From: Segatella oulorum JCM 14966
GTDB taxonomy: Bacteria > Bacteroidota > Bacteroidia > Bacteroidales > Bacteroidaceae
Direction: 5' to 3'
DNA: 58,635 nucleotides
Assembly (NCBI RefSeq): GCF_000613785.1
Contig: NZ_BAJQ01000010.1
Coordinates: 1-58,635 of the forward strand
The position numbers were made by a program, and so were the translations under genes. This document shows, in pieces, positions 28,174 to 36,325 of this stretch (its first letter is position 1; every line of letters starts with the position of its first letter). The notes under the pieces were generated by a model that saw only the letters and a program-made list of their open reading frames with translations, had not been told where the DNA came from and did not search any database.

Positions 28174-28656
28174 ATGAAAATCAAACTCCATCACAATTTG
28201 CTCCTGGCTGGTTGCGCCCTTGTGGTGCTGCTGCTTTGCTTTTTCAGCCTCGAAGCGCCTATGCGTTTCGCCCGGGAACAGCAGCGTCGTGAGCAAATCA
28301 TCCGTGTGCGTCTGCTCAAGATTCGTCAGGCAGAATTGGCCTATCGCCGCGTACATCAGGTGTATGCCGGCACATTTCAGCAGCTCGTGCAAGGTGGTTT
28401 TTTGGCCGATAGCTTGCAGTTCATTCCCTTTGGCAATGGTGCGAAATTCGATTTATCTGCCACCGTGCAAATCAGCAAAAGCGGACAACAGACGCCTTTG
28501 GTCGAATGTGGTGCGACGTATGACACCTACCTCGGCGATTTAGACGCCAATGCCATGGCCAACCTCACCGAGAAGGCTTATGCAAGTGGGGCCTATACAG
28601 GCATTAAATTGGGCGACATTGCCCAAAACGACACCCAACTTTCCATTCATCCCTAA
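28174..28656 (+). CDS. Conserved hypothetical membrane-anchored protein
   Basis: The 160-residue protein has one N-terminal membrane helix (about 8-27) and then a basic, helical segment (REQQRREQIIRVRLLKIRQAELAYRRVHQ) leading into a small domain with YAGTFQQLV. The layout recalls pseudopilin-like proteins, a long N-terminal helix followed by a globular part, but no prepilin cleavage motif is visible. It is in one unit with the DUF3822 gene and rsmD. I cannot assign a function. Confidence 0.65.
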   Translation: MKIKLHHNLLLAGCALVVLLLCFFSLEAPMRFAREQQRREQIIRVRLLKIRQAELAYRRVHQVYAGTFQQLVQGGFLADSLQFIPFGNGAKFDLSATVQISKSGQQTPLVECGATYDTYLGDLDANAMANLTEKAYASGAYTGIKLGDIAQNDTQLSIHP

Positions 28657-28668
28657 TCCTTTCAACGC

Positions 28669-29481
28669 ATGAACGAAAACGCTCCCATCCACAAGATAGC
28701 CACCGTCACACTGCGCATTGCACGCAACAGCATGGCTTTTGCAACCCCTAACGAAACAGCCATTGGCGGCATCAGCTACGAACCTTACGTGGTGAAAAGT
28801 GGCATGTCGATGGCTGCCAATCTGCGCGAAGCCTTCTTGGAAAGCCCTTTGCTGCAAGGAGATTTCCAACGGGCACAGGTGCTGTTAGACAGTCCGGTGC
28901 TGCTTACGCCGTTAGAAGAATTCAACGCGCAAGATGCGGCACCACTTTTTCATTACACTTTCTTAGGTTACGAGAACGACGAACTGTTCAACACCGTGCT
29001 GCCGGCGCAGAAGGCCGTAGCCATTTACCCCATGAACAAGGATTTGAAGTTGGTGCTCACCGACCATTTTCGCGACCTTCGCATCATGCCGCTCATGCAA
29101 CCCGTGTGGAGCCATGCGCATAAACGCAGCTTCGTTGGTATGCGCAAAAAGCTCTTCGCCTATTTCCGAGGCAAACAAATGGATGCGTTTTGCTTCACAC
29201 AAAACAGATTTCGCTTTGCAAATAGCTTTGAAATCTCCAACGAAAGCGATGCGGTCTACTTCCTTTTACACATTTGGAAGACCTTGGGCTACCATGCGCA
29301 AAATGACGAAATGCACCTCATGAGCAATCTCAATAACCAGATGCATTTGACGAAAGAACTCAAGGAATATTTGAAAAATGTATTTGTCATCAATCCGTCG
29401 GCCGAGTTTAATCGTTCGCCCATCACGCAAATCAAGGGTATTCCCTTCGATATGATGACGCTTTACATCAACGGACGATAA
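28669..29481 (+). CDS. DUF3822 family protein
   Basis: The 270-residue protein matches the Bacteroidota DUF3822 family, which is typically encoded just before rsmD. Seen features are the N-terminal ITLRIARNSMAF-like strand, a central FCFTQNRFRFANSFEI, and C-terminal IKGIPFDMMTLYING. The repeated fold elements recall actin-like (ASKHA) folds, but I see no phosphate-binding motif strong enough to claim it. It begins 12 nt after the previous gene. Confidence 0.75.
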   Translation: MNENAPIHKIATVTLRIARNSMAFATPNETAIGGISYEPYVVKSGMSMAANLREAFLESPLLQGDFQRAQVLLDSPVLLTPLEEFNAQDAAPLFHYTFLGYENDELFNTVLPAQKAVAIYPMNKDLKLVLTDHFRDLRIMPLMQPVWSHAHKRSFVGMRKKLFAYFRGKQMDAFCFTQNRFRFANSFEISNESDAVYFLLHIWKTLGYHAQNDEMHLMSNLNNQMHLTKELKEYLKNVFVINPSAEFNRSPITQIKGIPFDMMTLYINGR

Positions 29482-29496
29482 AACGATTTCCACATC

Positions 29497-30027
29497 ATGA
29501 GAATTATCACTGGCCGCTATAAAGGCCGTCATTTCGACATTCCACGCACGTTCAAGGCGCGCCCGACGACAGATTTCGCCAAAGAAAATATCTTCAACGT
29601 GCTGCAAGGCTACACCGACTTCGACGGCAAAAGGGCGCTCGACCTCTTTGCCGGCACGGGAAGCATCTCCTTGGAATTGGCCAGCCGCGGATGTCAACAG
29701 GTGGTGAGCGTAGAGGCCAATCGCGACCACGCCGCTTTCATTCGACAATGTTTTGCGAAATTGGGTACCGACAATCAGCTGCTCATTCGGGGAGATGTCT
29801 TCAAATTTCTGAAAACATGTCGCCAGTCCTTTGATTTTATCTTTGCCGACCCGCCCTACGCCCTGCGAGAATTGCCCCAAATCCCCGACCTTATCTTAGA
29901 AAGCACGCTGTTGAGACCTGACGGTCTCCTTGTGTTCGAGCATGGCAAAGACCACGATTTTTCGCAGCATCCGCGCTTCGTGGAGCATCGCCAATATGGC
30001 AGCGTCAACTTTTCTATCTTTCGATAG
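29497..30027 (+). CDS. rsmD: 16S rRNA (guanine966-N2)-methyltransferase
   Basis: The 176-residue protein has the RsmD plan: N-terminal MRIITGRYKGRHFDIP, SAM-binding motif I ALDLFAGTGSISLELASRG, and catalytic motif IV FADPPY. It methylates G966 in the decoding centre of 16S rRNA. It lies 15 nt after the DUF3822 gene and ends the operon. Confidence 0.93.
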   Translation: MRIITGRYKGRHFDIPRTFKARPTTDFAKENIFNVLQGYTDFDGKRALDLFAGTGSISLELASRGCQQVVSVEANRDHAAFIRQCFAKLGTDNQLLIRGDVFKFLKTCRQSFDFIFADPPYALRELPQIPDLILESTLLRPDGLLVFEHGKDHDFSQHPRFVEHRQYGSVNFSIFR

Positions 30028-30181
30028 AAAAATATCCTTTCAAACCTCTTGCAGCATTGCGAATGGGCAAAGGCAGCCCTATCGCGTATCACCACGTTTA
30101 TAAGTTGAAATCGACATGCAAAATTAATCCTCCAGTTCGTGGGTTAATATTCCCCCGCTAATCTTGCTGCCCGAAGACACA

Positions 30182-30222
30182 AAAGGCTGCAAGACGAACC
30201 TCGCCTTGTAGCCTTTATTTAT
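30182..30222. terminator. Bidirectional terminator between rsmD and the acyl-CoA dehydrogenase gene
   Basis: AAAGGCTGCAAG (30182-30193) pairs with CTTGTAGCCTTT (30205-30216) with one G-T pair; A and T runs flank it, so it can serve the convergent genes on both sides. Confidence 0.65.
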
Positions 30223-30240
30223 CAGGGTTAGTAAGCAGAC

Positions 30241-31967
30241 CTATTCTGCTTCGTCGGCCACTTTTTCTGCTTCGAAAGCGGCTAAGTCTTCGACACGAAA
30301 CGCCTGGATGTAGGCTGCCTTACCGATGACATGCTCTTCGGCCATGCGCACGTAGACGTTGGCACTGTCGGCAAACAGTTCGGGCGCCTTCGAAGCATCA
30401 GCGATGATGAGCAGTGACATGATTATCTCGGCCGTCATGTCGTAGAGACGACGCGCGAGGAAGTCTTTCTCATCTTGTCCCCCGCTGCCATTTACCTTTG
30501 TCAACGCCTCTTCATAAAGCGCCACCATGTAGCTATACGCGCCTGCAAAGGTTCCATAGCCTCGCTAACGGTTTCGCCAAGCAGCTCTTTCATGATGGCG
30601 AGATAGGTGCTGTTGGTGATGTAGCGTGCAGCAGCCACTACTTGCAACTGCGTGGTGCCTTCGTAGATGGAGAAGATGCGGGCATCGCGATAGAGGCGCT
30701 GTGCCTTGTACTCCATGATGAAGCCCGACCCGCCATGCACCGAGATGGCATCGTAGGTATTCTGGTTCACATATTCTGAGTTCATACCCTTTGCCACCGG
30801 CGTGAAAGCATCGGCCAGGCGATTGTATTTCTTCATCTCCTGACGCTCCTCGGGCGTGAGTTTACGTTCGCGCGAAATGTCGTCCAGCGCCTTGTAGAGG
30901 TCAACGTAGCGCGCCGTCATATAGAGCAGCGAGCGCCCCGCGTCAAGTTTCGCTTTCATGCGCGAGAGCATGTCGTACACCGCAGGGAAAGTGATGATCT
31001 TCTTGCCGAATTGTGCACGTTCCCGAGCATAGGCCAAAGCTTCGTTATAAGCTTCCTGACTCACCCCCACACTCTGCGCAGCAATACCCAAGCGAGCGCC
31101 ATTCATCAAGGCCATGACATATTTGATAAGCCCTAACTTGCGGTCGCCCACAAGTTCGCATTTAGCGTTCTTATACACTAACTCGCAGGTGGGTGAGCCG
31201 TGGATACCGAGCTTGTTTTCGATGTGGCGCACGTCGACACCACCATCGCGCTTGTCATAGATGAACATTGAGAGGCCGCGGCCATCGCCCGTTCCCTCTT
31301 CTGAACGTGCCAAGACCAAGTGCAAATCGGAGTCGCCATTGGTGATGAAACGCTTCACACCATTGAGACGCCAAGTGCCGTCGGCATCCTGTGTGGCCTT
31401 GAGCATCACACGCTGGAGGTCAGACCCTGCGTCGGGCTCGGTCAAATCCATCGACATGGTTTCGCCGGCCGCAATGCGCGGAATGTATTTCTTACGCTGC
31501 TCTTCGCTGCCAAATTCATAAAGCGTGTCAATGCACGATTGCAACGACCAGAGGTTTTGGAAGCCGCCATCGGCCGCAGCAATCATCTCGGATGCCATTG
31601 AGAACACCGTGTTGGGCAGATTCAACCCGTTGTAACGGCGTGGCATCGAAACGCCCCACAAGCCGGCTTGTCGCGTAGCTTCAAAGTTTTCGATCGTCTT
31701 CGAGGCATAAAGCATGCGGCCATTCTCCAAATGTGGTCCTTCTAAATCAACTGCTTCGGCGTTGGCAGCAATGATATTAGCCGCAACATCGCCCGTGATG
31801 TCGAGCATGCGTTTGTAGTTTTCAATTGCATCTTCATAGTTGATGGGCGCCTCGTCGTGGGTAGCCGCATCAGCATAGTTGCGTTCTTTCAACTCAACAA
31901 TGCGCTTCATGAGCGGATGGTCGAGGTGGAATTCAATCTCAGGATGATCAGTATAATAATTTGCCAT
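30241..31967 (-). CDS. Acyl-CoA dehydrogenase family protein, one frame break
   Basis: From ATG 31967 the main frame covers nearly all of an acyl-CoA dehydrogenase: N-terminal helical domain, GVSMPRRYNGLNLPN, FAD-contacting TEPDAGSDLQRV, and the C-terminal YRDARIFSIYEGTTQLQ. The frame then breaks near 30540, and the other frame supplies the last ~95 residues (YSYMVALYEEALTKV...), a helical extension usual for this longer subgroup. Total is about 575 residues. Together with the ETF genes directly upstream it forms an oxidation module; the acyl-CoA substrate cannot be read. The break is one missing base and probably an assembly error. Confidence 0.85.
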
Positions 31968-31974
31968 AATTGCA

Positions 31975-32997
31975 CTATTTGGAATTTTGTTTATAGTATT
32001 TAATGAGTTTGGGAACCACTTCCTCCACGGTGCCACGAATGACGTAGTCGGCAATCTTGTTGATAGGCGCATCAGGATCGTTGTTAATCGAGATGATGAT
32101 GCCGCTGTCTTGCATGCCGGCAATGTGCTGAATTTGGCCCGAGATGCCACAAGCGATGTAGACCTTCGGATGCACGGTGACGCCCGTCTGGCCTATCTGC
32201 CGGTCGTGATCTATCCAGCCCGCATCTACGGCTGCACGACTTGCGCCCACTTCGCCATGCAGTTCTTTAGCCAATTTGAAGAGCAAATCGAAGCCCTCCT
32301 TGCTGCCCACGCCATAGCCACCGGCCACCACGATAGGCGCACCCTTGAGGTTGTGCTTGGCTGCCTCAACATGGCGTCCGATAACCTTCACCACATAGTC
32401 CTCGGCCGGCACATACTTCGCTACATCGGGATAAACCACCTCGCCCTTCGCCTGACCGCTATACAAAGCCTTTTGCATCACACCCGAGCGCACCGTTGCC
32501 ATCTGTGGACGATGGTCGGGGTTAACAATCGTGGCCACGATATTACCACCAAAGGCCGGACGAATCTGATAGAGCAGGTTGGCATAGTGCTTACCCGTTT
32601 TCTTTTCGTCGTAGTCACCAATCTCGAGCTGCGTGCAATCGGCCGTCAAGCCTGAAGTGAGCGACGAGCTGACACGTGGACCTAAGTCGCGACCGATGAC
32701 CGTTGCACCAAGCAAGCAAATCTGTGGCTGCTCCTCCTTAAACAGATGGACGAGAATATCGGTGTGAGGTGCTGAGGTGTATGGGAACAGTCCCGCACCA
32801 TCAAACACAAACAATTTGTCGACGCCATAGGGAAGGATTTGCTCTTCCACGTGCCCTTTGATGCCCGACCCAGCTGCAATAGCATGCAGTTCGACGCCCA
32901 ATTGATTGGCCAATTTGCGTCCCTTGGTGAGCAATTCCTGCGAAACCTCCTGCACGGTGGTTCCTTCAATCTCGCAATATACAAATACGTTGTTCAT
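31975..32997 (-). CDS. etfA: Electron transfer flavoprotein, alpha subunit
   Basis: The protein has 340 residues from ATG 32997; the longer upstream reading overlaps etfB and lacks homology. The C-terminal FAD domain is typical: VVAGGYGVGSKEGF, GASRAAVDAGW, GQTGVTVHPKVYIACGISGQIQHIAGM and ISINNDPDAPI. ETF carries electrons from acyl-CoA dehydrogenases. It lies 14 nt after etfB and 7 nt before the dehydrogenase gene, so the three form one operon. Confidence 0.93.
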   Translation of the reverse strand: MNNVFVYCEIEGTTVQEVSQELLTKGRKLANQLGVELHAIAAGSGIKGHVEEQILPYGVDKLFVFDGAGLFPYTSAPHTDILVHLFKEEQPQICLLGATVIGRDLGPRVSSSLTSGLTADCTQLEIGDYDEKKTGKHYANLLYQIRPAFGGNIVATIVNPDHRPQMATVRSGVMQKALYSGQAKGEVVYPDVAKYVPAEDYVVKVIGRHVEAAKHNLKGAPIVVAGGYGVGSKEGFDLLFKLAKELHGEVGASRAAVDAGWIDHDRQIGQTGVTVHPKVYIACGISGQIQHIAGMQDSGIIISINNDPDAPINKIADYVIRGTVEEVVPKLIKYYKQNSK

Positions 32998-33011
32998 CGT
33001 TGTTGTTTTGT

Positions 33012-33881
33012 CTAACCAATAATCTTTTCGTCTAACAATTCCTTCACCAAGCCCTCTACATCGGCATCGCTGCCGGTGAGCGTCTGGCTTTCCTTGGCTT
33101 GGAACACAATGTTTTGCACGGTTTTCACCTTGGTGGGCGAACCCGCCAAACCACATTGCGCCTCATCGGCTCCACAATCAGCAATACTCCATTGCCCAAG
33201 CGTCAGATAAGGGCGCTCTTCATAGAGCTTTGCCCAGGGTTCGTCACCCTTGCGCTCCATGGGGCAGGTGGCATATTTATATTTCATCACCCGCTTGACG
33301 TTGCAGGGACGAGCCGCAGCCGCACTGCCATTGACCGTAATGAGCACGGGCAACGGAGCCTCAACGATTTCCACACCGCCATCGATAGCACGTCGAATAG
33401 TGGCTTTGCCATCTTCGATTTTCACTACCTCCTCGGCATAAGTAACCTGGTTGAGCCCCAATTTCTGTGCCACCTGAGGCCCAACTTGTGCTGTATCGCC
33501 GTCAATGGCTTGACGCCCGCCAATCACCAGGTCGACACCACCAATCTTTTCAATGCCTTTAGCTAAGAAATAGGACGTGGCCAAAGTGTCGGCTCCGGCA
33601 CTCTTGCGGTCGGTGAGCAACCACCCCTCATCAGCTCCGCGATAGAGTCCTTGACGAATGATTTCACCGGCGCGGGGAGGTCCCATGGTGAGAATACCCA
33701 CAGTCGAACCGGGGTTTTGATCTTTAATACGCAGCGCTTGTTCAAGCGCATTCAAATCTTCGGGATTGAAGATAGCAGGTAAGGCCGCGCGGTTCACCGT
33801 TCCTTCGGCGGTCATCGCATCCTTACCCACGTTTCGCGTGTCGGGTACTTGCTTAGCAAGCACAACAATTCTAAGTTTCAT
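33012..33881 (-). CDS. etfB: Electron transfer flavoprotein, beta subunit
   Basis: The 289-residue protein starts KLRIVVLAKQVPDTRNV and has FNPEDLNALEQALRIKD, with the ETF-beta signature around VIGGRQAIDGDTAQVGPQVAQKLG. The opening motif with VPDT and NPED(L)NALE is shared with ETFs paired to butyryl-CoA-type dehydrogenases, some of which bifurcate electrons, but bifurcation cannot be decided from this. It is the first gene of the etfB-etfA-dehydrogenase operon. Confidence 0.93.
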   Translation of the reverse strand: MKLRIVVLAKQVPDTRNVGKDAMTAEGTVNRAALPAIFNPEDLNALEQALRIKDQNPGSTVGILTMGPPRAGEIIRQGLYRGADEGWLLTDRKSAGADTLATSYFLAKGIEKIGGVDLVIGGRQAIDGDTAQVGPQVAQKLGLNQVTYAEEVVKIEDGKATIRRAIDGGVEIVEAPLPVLITVNGSAAAARPCNVKRVMKYKYATCPMERKGDEPWAKLYEERPYLTLGQWSIADCGADEAQCGLAGSPTKVKTVQNIVFQAKESQTLTGSDADVEGLVKELLDEKIIG

Positions 33882-33923
33882 TGTATGATTGTTTATGAAG
33901 TATAATCTTTCTTAGTTGTCTCG

Positions 33924-33955
33924 CAAAAGTACACCTTTTTTGTCGCACAACCAAA
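33924..33955 (-). promoter_or_regulatory. Promoter of the etfB-etfA-dehydrogenase operon
   Basis: On the minus strand TTTG (33952-33955), a 20-nt spacer and TACTTTTG (33924-33931) form a full Bacteroidota promoter, about 40 nt before etfB. Confidence 0.8.
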
Positions 33956-34125
33956 TAAAAAAGCATAAAAAGCCGTCTTGTGCAGTGGTTCAGCTGCGGT
34001 TTACACTGTATATTATTGCTGTGGCAGGATGATACTCCATTTTTCATGCTCCAATCTACGTAGCAACAGCTTCAATGTGCGTTTTTACACCTTATTATAT
34101 ATAAGGGGGCATAAACTGGGATATT

Positions 34126-34161
34126 TTGCAACCGAGTTGCAACTAACTTTCATTATTTTTG
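34126..34161 (+). promoter_or_regulatory. Promoter with palindromic operator candidate before the P1B-ATPase gene
   Basis: TTGCAAC (34126-34132), CGA and GTTGCAA (34136-34142) form a perfect 7-bp inverted repeat. It lies directly upstream of TATTTTTG (34154-34161), a TAnnTTTG match, where a regulator could block RNA polymerase. No regulator gene is adjacent. Confidence 0.6.
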
Positions 34162-34186
34162 CAGCAGAAATCAATTCACAACTCCT

Positions 34187-36067
34187 ATGGAACGAAAAAA
34201 AATCATCCAGCTCATAGTCTCTGCTGTGCTACTCGCTGCAGCCATGACCATTGAGCACATGCTTTCACTGCCGATGTGGCAATTGCTACTCATCTATCTG
34301 CCGGCCTATCTGCTCGCTGGTTACGAAACACTCGCCGAAGCGTGGGAGGGCATTATTGAGCGCGAACCCTTTAATGAAGATTTGCTCATGAGTGTGGCCA
34401 CGCTCGGTGCCCTGTTCATCGGTTTTCTGCCCAGCGGCGAGCCCGAAATGGCCGAGGCCGTGTTCGTGATGCTGTTCTTTCAGGTGGGCGAACTCTTTGA
34501 AGATTATGCCGAGGGGCAAAGCCGACGCTCCATCTCGGCGCTCATGAACCTGCGCCCCGACGAAGCCCATGTGGAACGTGCTGGGCAGTTGCTCACTGTG
34601 GTACCTACCGACGTGGCCGTGGGTGAGTTGATGGTGGTGCAACCTGGCGAGAAGGTGGCGCTTGATGGCGTGGTGGTTGAGGGAAGCTCGACGCTCAACA
34701 CCGTGGCGCTGACGGGCGAGAGTATGCCGCGCAGCGTGGCCATGGGCGATGCAATCTTTTCGGGTTGCATCAACCGCGAAGGGCTGTTGCGCGTGAAGGT
34801 AACAAAACCGTTTGGCGAGTCTACCGTGTCAAAGATTATCGCGCTTGTCGAACGTGCCGCCGCCAACAAGTCGAAACGCGAGACGTTCATTGCGCGCTTC
34901 GCCAAGGTTTATACGCCTATCGTGGTCTATTTGGCCTTAGCGCTGGCCGTGTTCCCGCCGCTGTTATCGGGCGATTTTGCCGGCAGTTTTCCCCTGTGGC
35001 TCAACCGTGCACTCACGTTCCTCGTGGTATCATGCCCCTGCGCGTTGGTGCTCTCCATTCCACTCACCTTCTTCGGCGGCATCGGTGGCGCCTCGCGGCA
35101 AGGCATCCTTATCAAAGGAGGCAACTACATTGATGCACTGGCTAAGGCCGCAACCGTGGTGTTCGATAAGACGGGCACGCTCACGCGCGGCGTATTCAGC
35201 GTAACAGCAGTGCATCCGGCGGATCTCAGCGAGCACGAACTGCTCCATCTCGCCGCCCATGTGGAGCGCTTTTCTACCCATCCCATTGCCCAATCGTTGC
35301 GCGAGGCCTTTGGCAACGAGGCTGATGGTTGCACGGTGGATCAAACCGAAGAGATAGCTGGTCAAGGCATCCGCGCGCGGGTCAACGGCAAGCTGGTGTG
35401 CGTGGGCAACACCAAACTTATGGACAGTGTGGGCGCTCATTGGCGCGCCTGCCATCTCACGGGCACCATAATTCATGTGGCTGTGGAGGGCGTTTACATG
35501 GGGCACATCGTCATCGCCGATGAGTTGAAGCCCGATGCTGCTGCAACCATCGCGCAACTCAAAGCCATGGGCGTGCAGCAAACCGTAATGCTCACCGGCG
35601 ATCGCCACGACGTGGGACAGCAGGTGGCACGCGAGCTGCACATCGATCAGGTGGCAGCCGAGCTTATGCCTGCCGACAAAGTGGCACATGTGGAGCAGCT
35701 CATGTGTCAGAAACGCGCCGGCGATAGTCTGCTCTTCGTGGGCGACGGCATCAACGATGCGCCCGTGCTGGCTCGTGCCGACGTGGGTATTGCCATGGGC
35801 GGGCTCGGTTCCGATGCAGCCATCGAAGCCGCCGACGTGGTGCTCATGGACGACAAGCCGTCGAAGGTGGTGCGCGCCATCAGCCTCGCCCGACAAATCA
35901 TCGCCATCGCACATCAAAATGTAGCCTTCGCCATTGGCGTCAAGGTGGCTGTGCTTGTATTGGCCACATTCGGGTGGGCCAGCATGTGGATGGCAGTCTT
36001 TGCCGACGTAGGCGTCACCGTCTTGGCTGTGCTCAACGCCATGCGCACCCTCCGCCTCAAAGGATAA
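34187..36067 (+). CDS. Heavy-metal P1B-type ATPase (Zn/Cd/Co class)
   Basis: The 626-residue pump has the membrane motif CPC at 283-285, phosphorylation site DKTGTLT with Asp327, TGES in the actuator domain, HP (FSTHPIAQSL) for nucleotide binding, and the hinge GDGINDAPVLARADVGIAMG. It has no N-terminal heavy-metal-associated domain, so it is at the short end of the ZntA/CadA class. The final membrane segment has VKVAVLVLATFG, a lysine in the helix 7 position typical of zinc/cadmium exporters. Such pumps expel Zn2+, Cd2+ or Pb2+ at the expense of ATP. GC content is higher than in neighbours to the right. Confidence 0.9.
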   Translation: MERKKIIQLIVSAVLLAAAMTIEHMLSLPMWQLLLIYLPAYLLAGYETLAEAWEGIIEREPFNEDLLMSVATLGALFIGFLPSGEPEMAEAVFVMLFFQVGELFEDYAEGQSRRSISALMNLRPDEAHVERAGQLLTVVPTDVAVGELMVVQPGEKVALDGVVVEGSSTLNTVALTGESMPRSVAMGDAIFSGCINREGLLRVKVTKPFGESTVSKIIALVERAAANKSKRETFIARFAKVYTPIVVYLALALAVFPPLLSGDFAGSFPLWLNRALTFLVVSCPCALVLSIPLTFFGGIGGASRQGILIKGGNYIDALAKAATVVFDKTGTLTRGVFSVTAVHPADLSEHELLHLAAHVERFSTHPIAQSLREAFGNEADGCTVDQTEEIAGQGIRARVNGKLVCVGNTKLMDSVGAHWRACHLTGTIIHVAVEGVYMGHIVIADELKPDAAATIAQLKAMGVQQTVMLTGDRHDVGQQVARELHIDQVAAELMPADKVAHVEQLMCQKRAGDSLLFVGDGINDAPVLARADVGIAMGGLGSDAAIEAADVVLMDDKPSKVVRAISLARQIIAIAHQNVAFAIGVKVAVLVLATFGWASMWMAVFADVGVTVLAVLNAMRTLRLKG

Positions 36068-36155
36068 ATGCCGTCCGAAGCACATCACTTTGTGTACCAC
36101 ATGCCCTTCACCCACGAAAAATCCAGTGTTTTTATCCAAATTTTAAGATAATAGC

Positions 36156-36196
36156 AAAAAAAGAGGAGATTTGTTTGCATATCTCCTCTTTTTTTT
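36156..36196. terminator. Strong bidirectional terminator after the P1B-ATPase gene
   Basis: AGAGGAGAT (36162-36170) pairs with ATCTCCTCT (36181-36189), framed by seven A and eight T; it insulates the pump from the SusC gene. The remaining bases up to 36325 show no gene. Confidence 0.85.
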
Positions 36197-36325
36197 AGAA
36201 ATTTGTTGTCCATTAAACTTCCGAGATTAGAATCCTATTAACAAAGGTATCAACGATGATGTTGCCTACCACAACTTCTCAGCGATGCCGAAAACATTAT
36301 CTTATAATAACAAAAAACAACACTT

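Larger units (their letters stand above)
33882..34186. other. Divergent region etfB / P1B-ATPase
   Basis: Beyond the two promoters listed separately, the 305-nt gap holds no gene; a TTATTATATATAAG stretch near 34092 is AT-rich with no clear role. Confidence 0.5.

Noticed and set aside
32998..33156. N-terminal extension of etfA
   Set aside because: It lies within etfB in another frame; the ETF fold begins at ATG 32997.
33956..34186. Riboswitch before the metal ATPase
   Set aside because: Only a DNA palindrome upstream of the -7 element is seen; the leader after it is too short (about 25 nt) for a metal riboswitch.
35030..36139. 369-residue antisense frame under the P1B-ATPase gene
   Set aside because: Histidine-rich shadow of the GC-rich sense gene, without domain or start signals.
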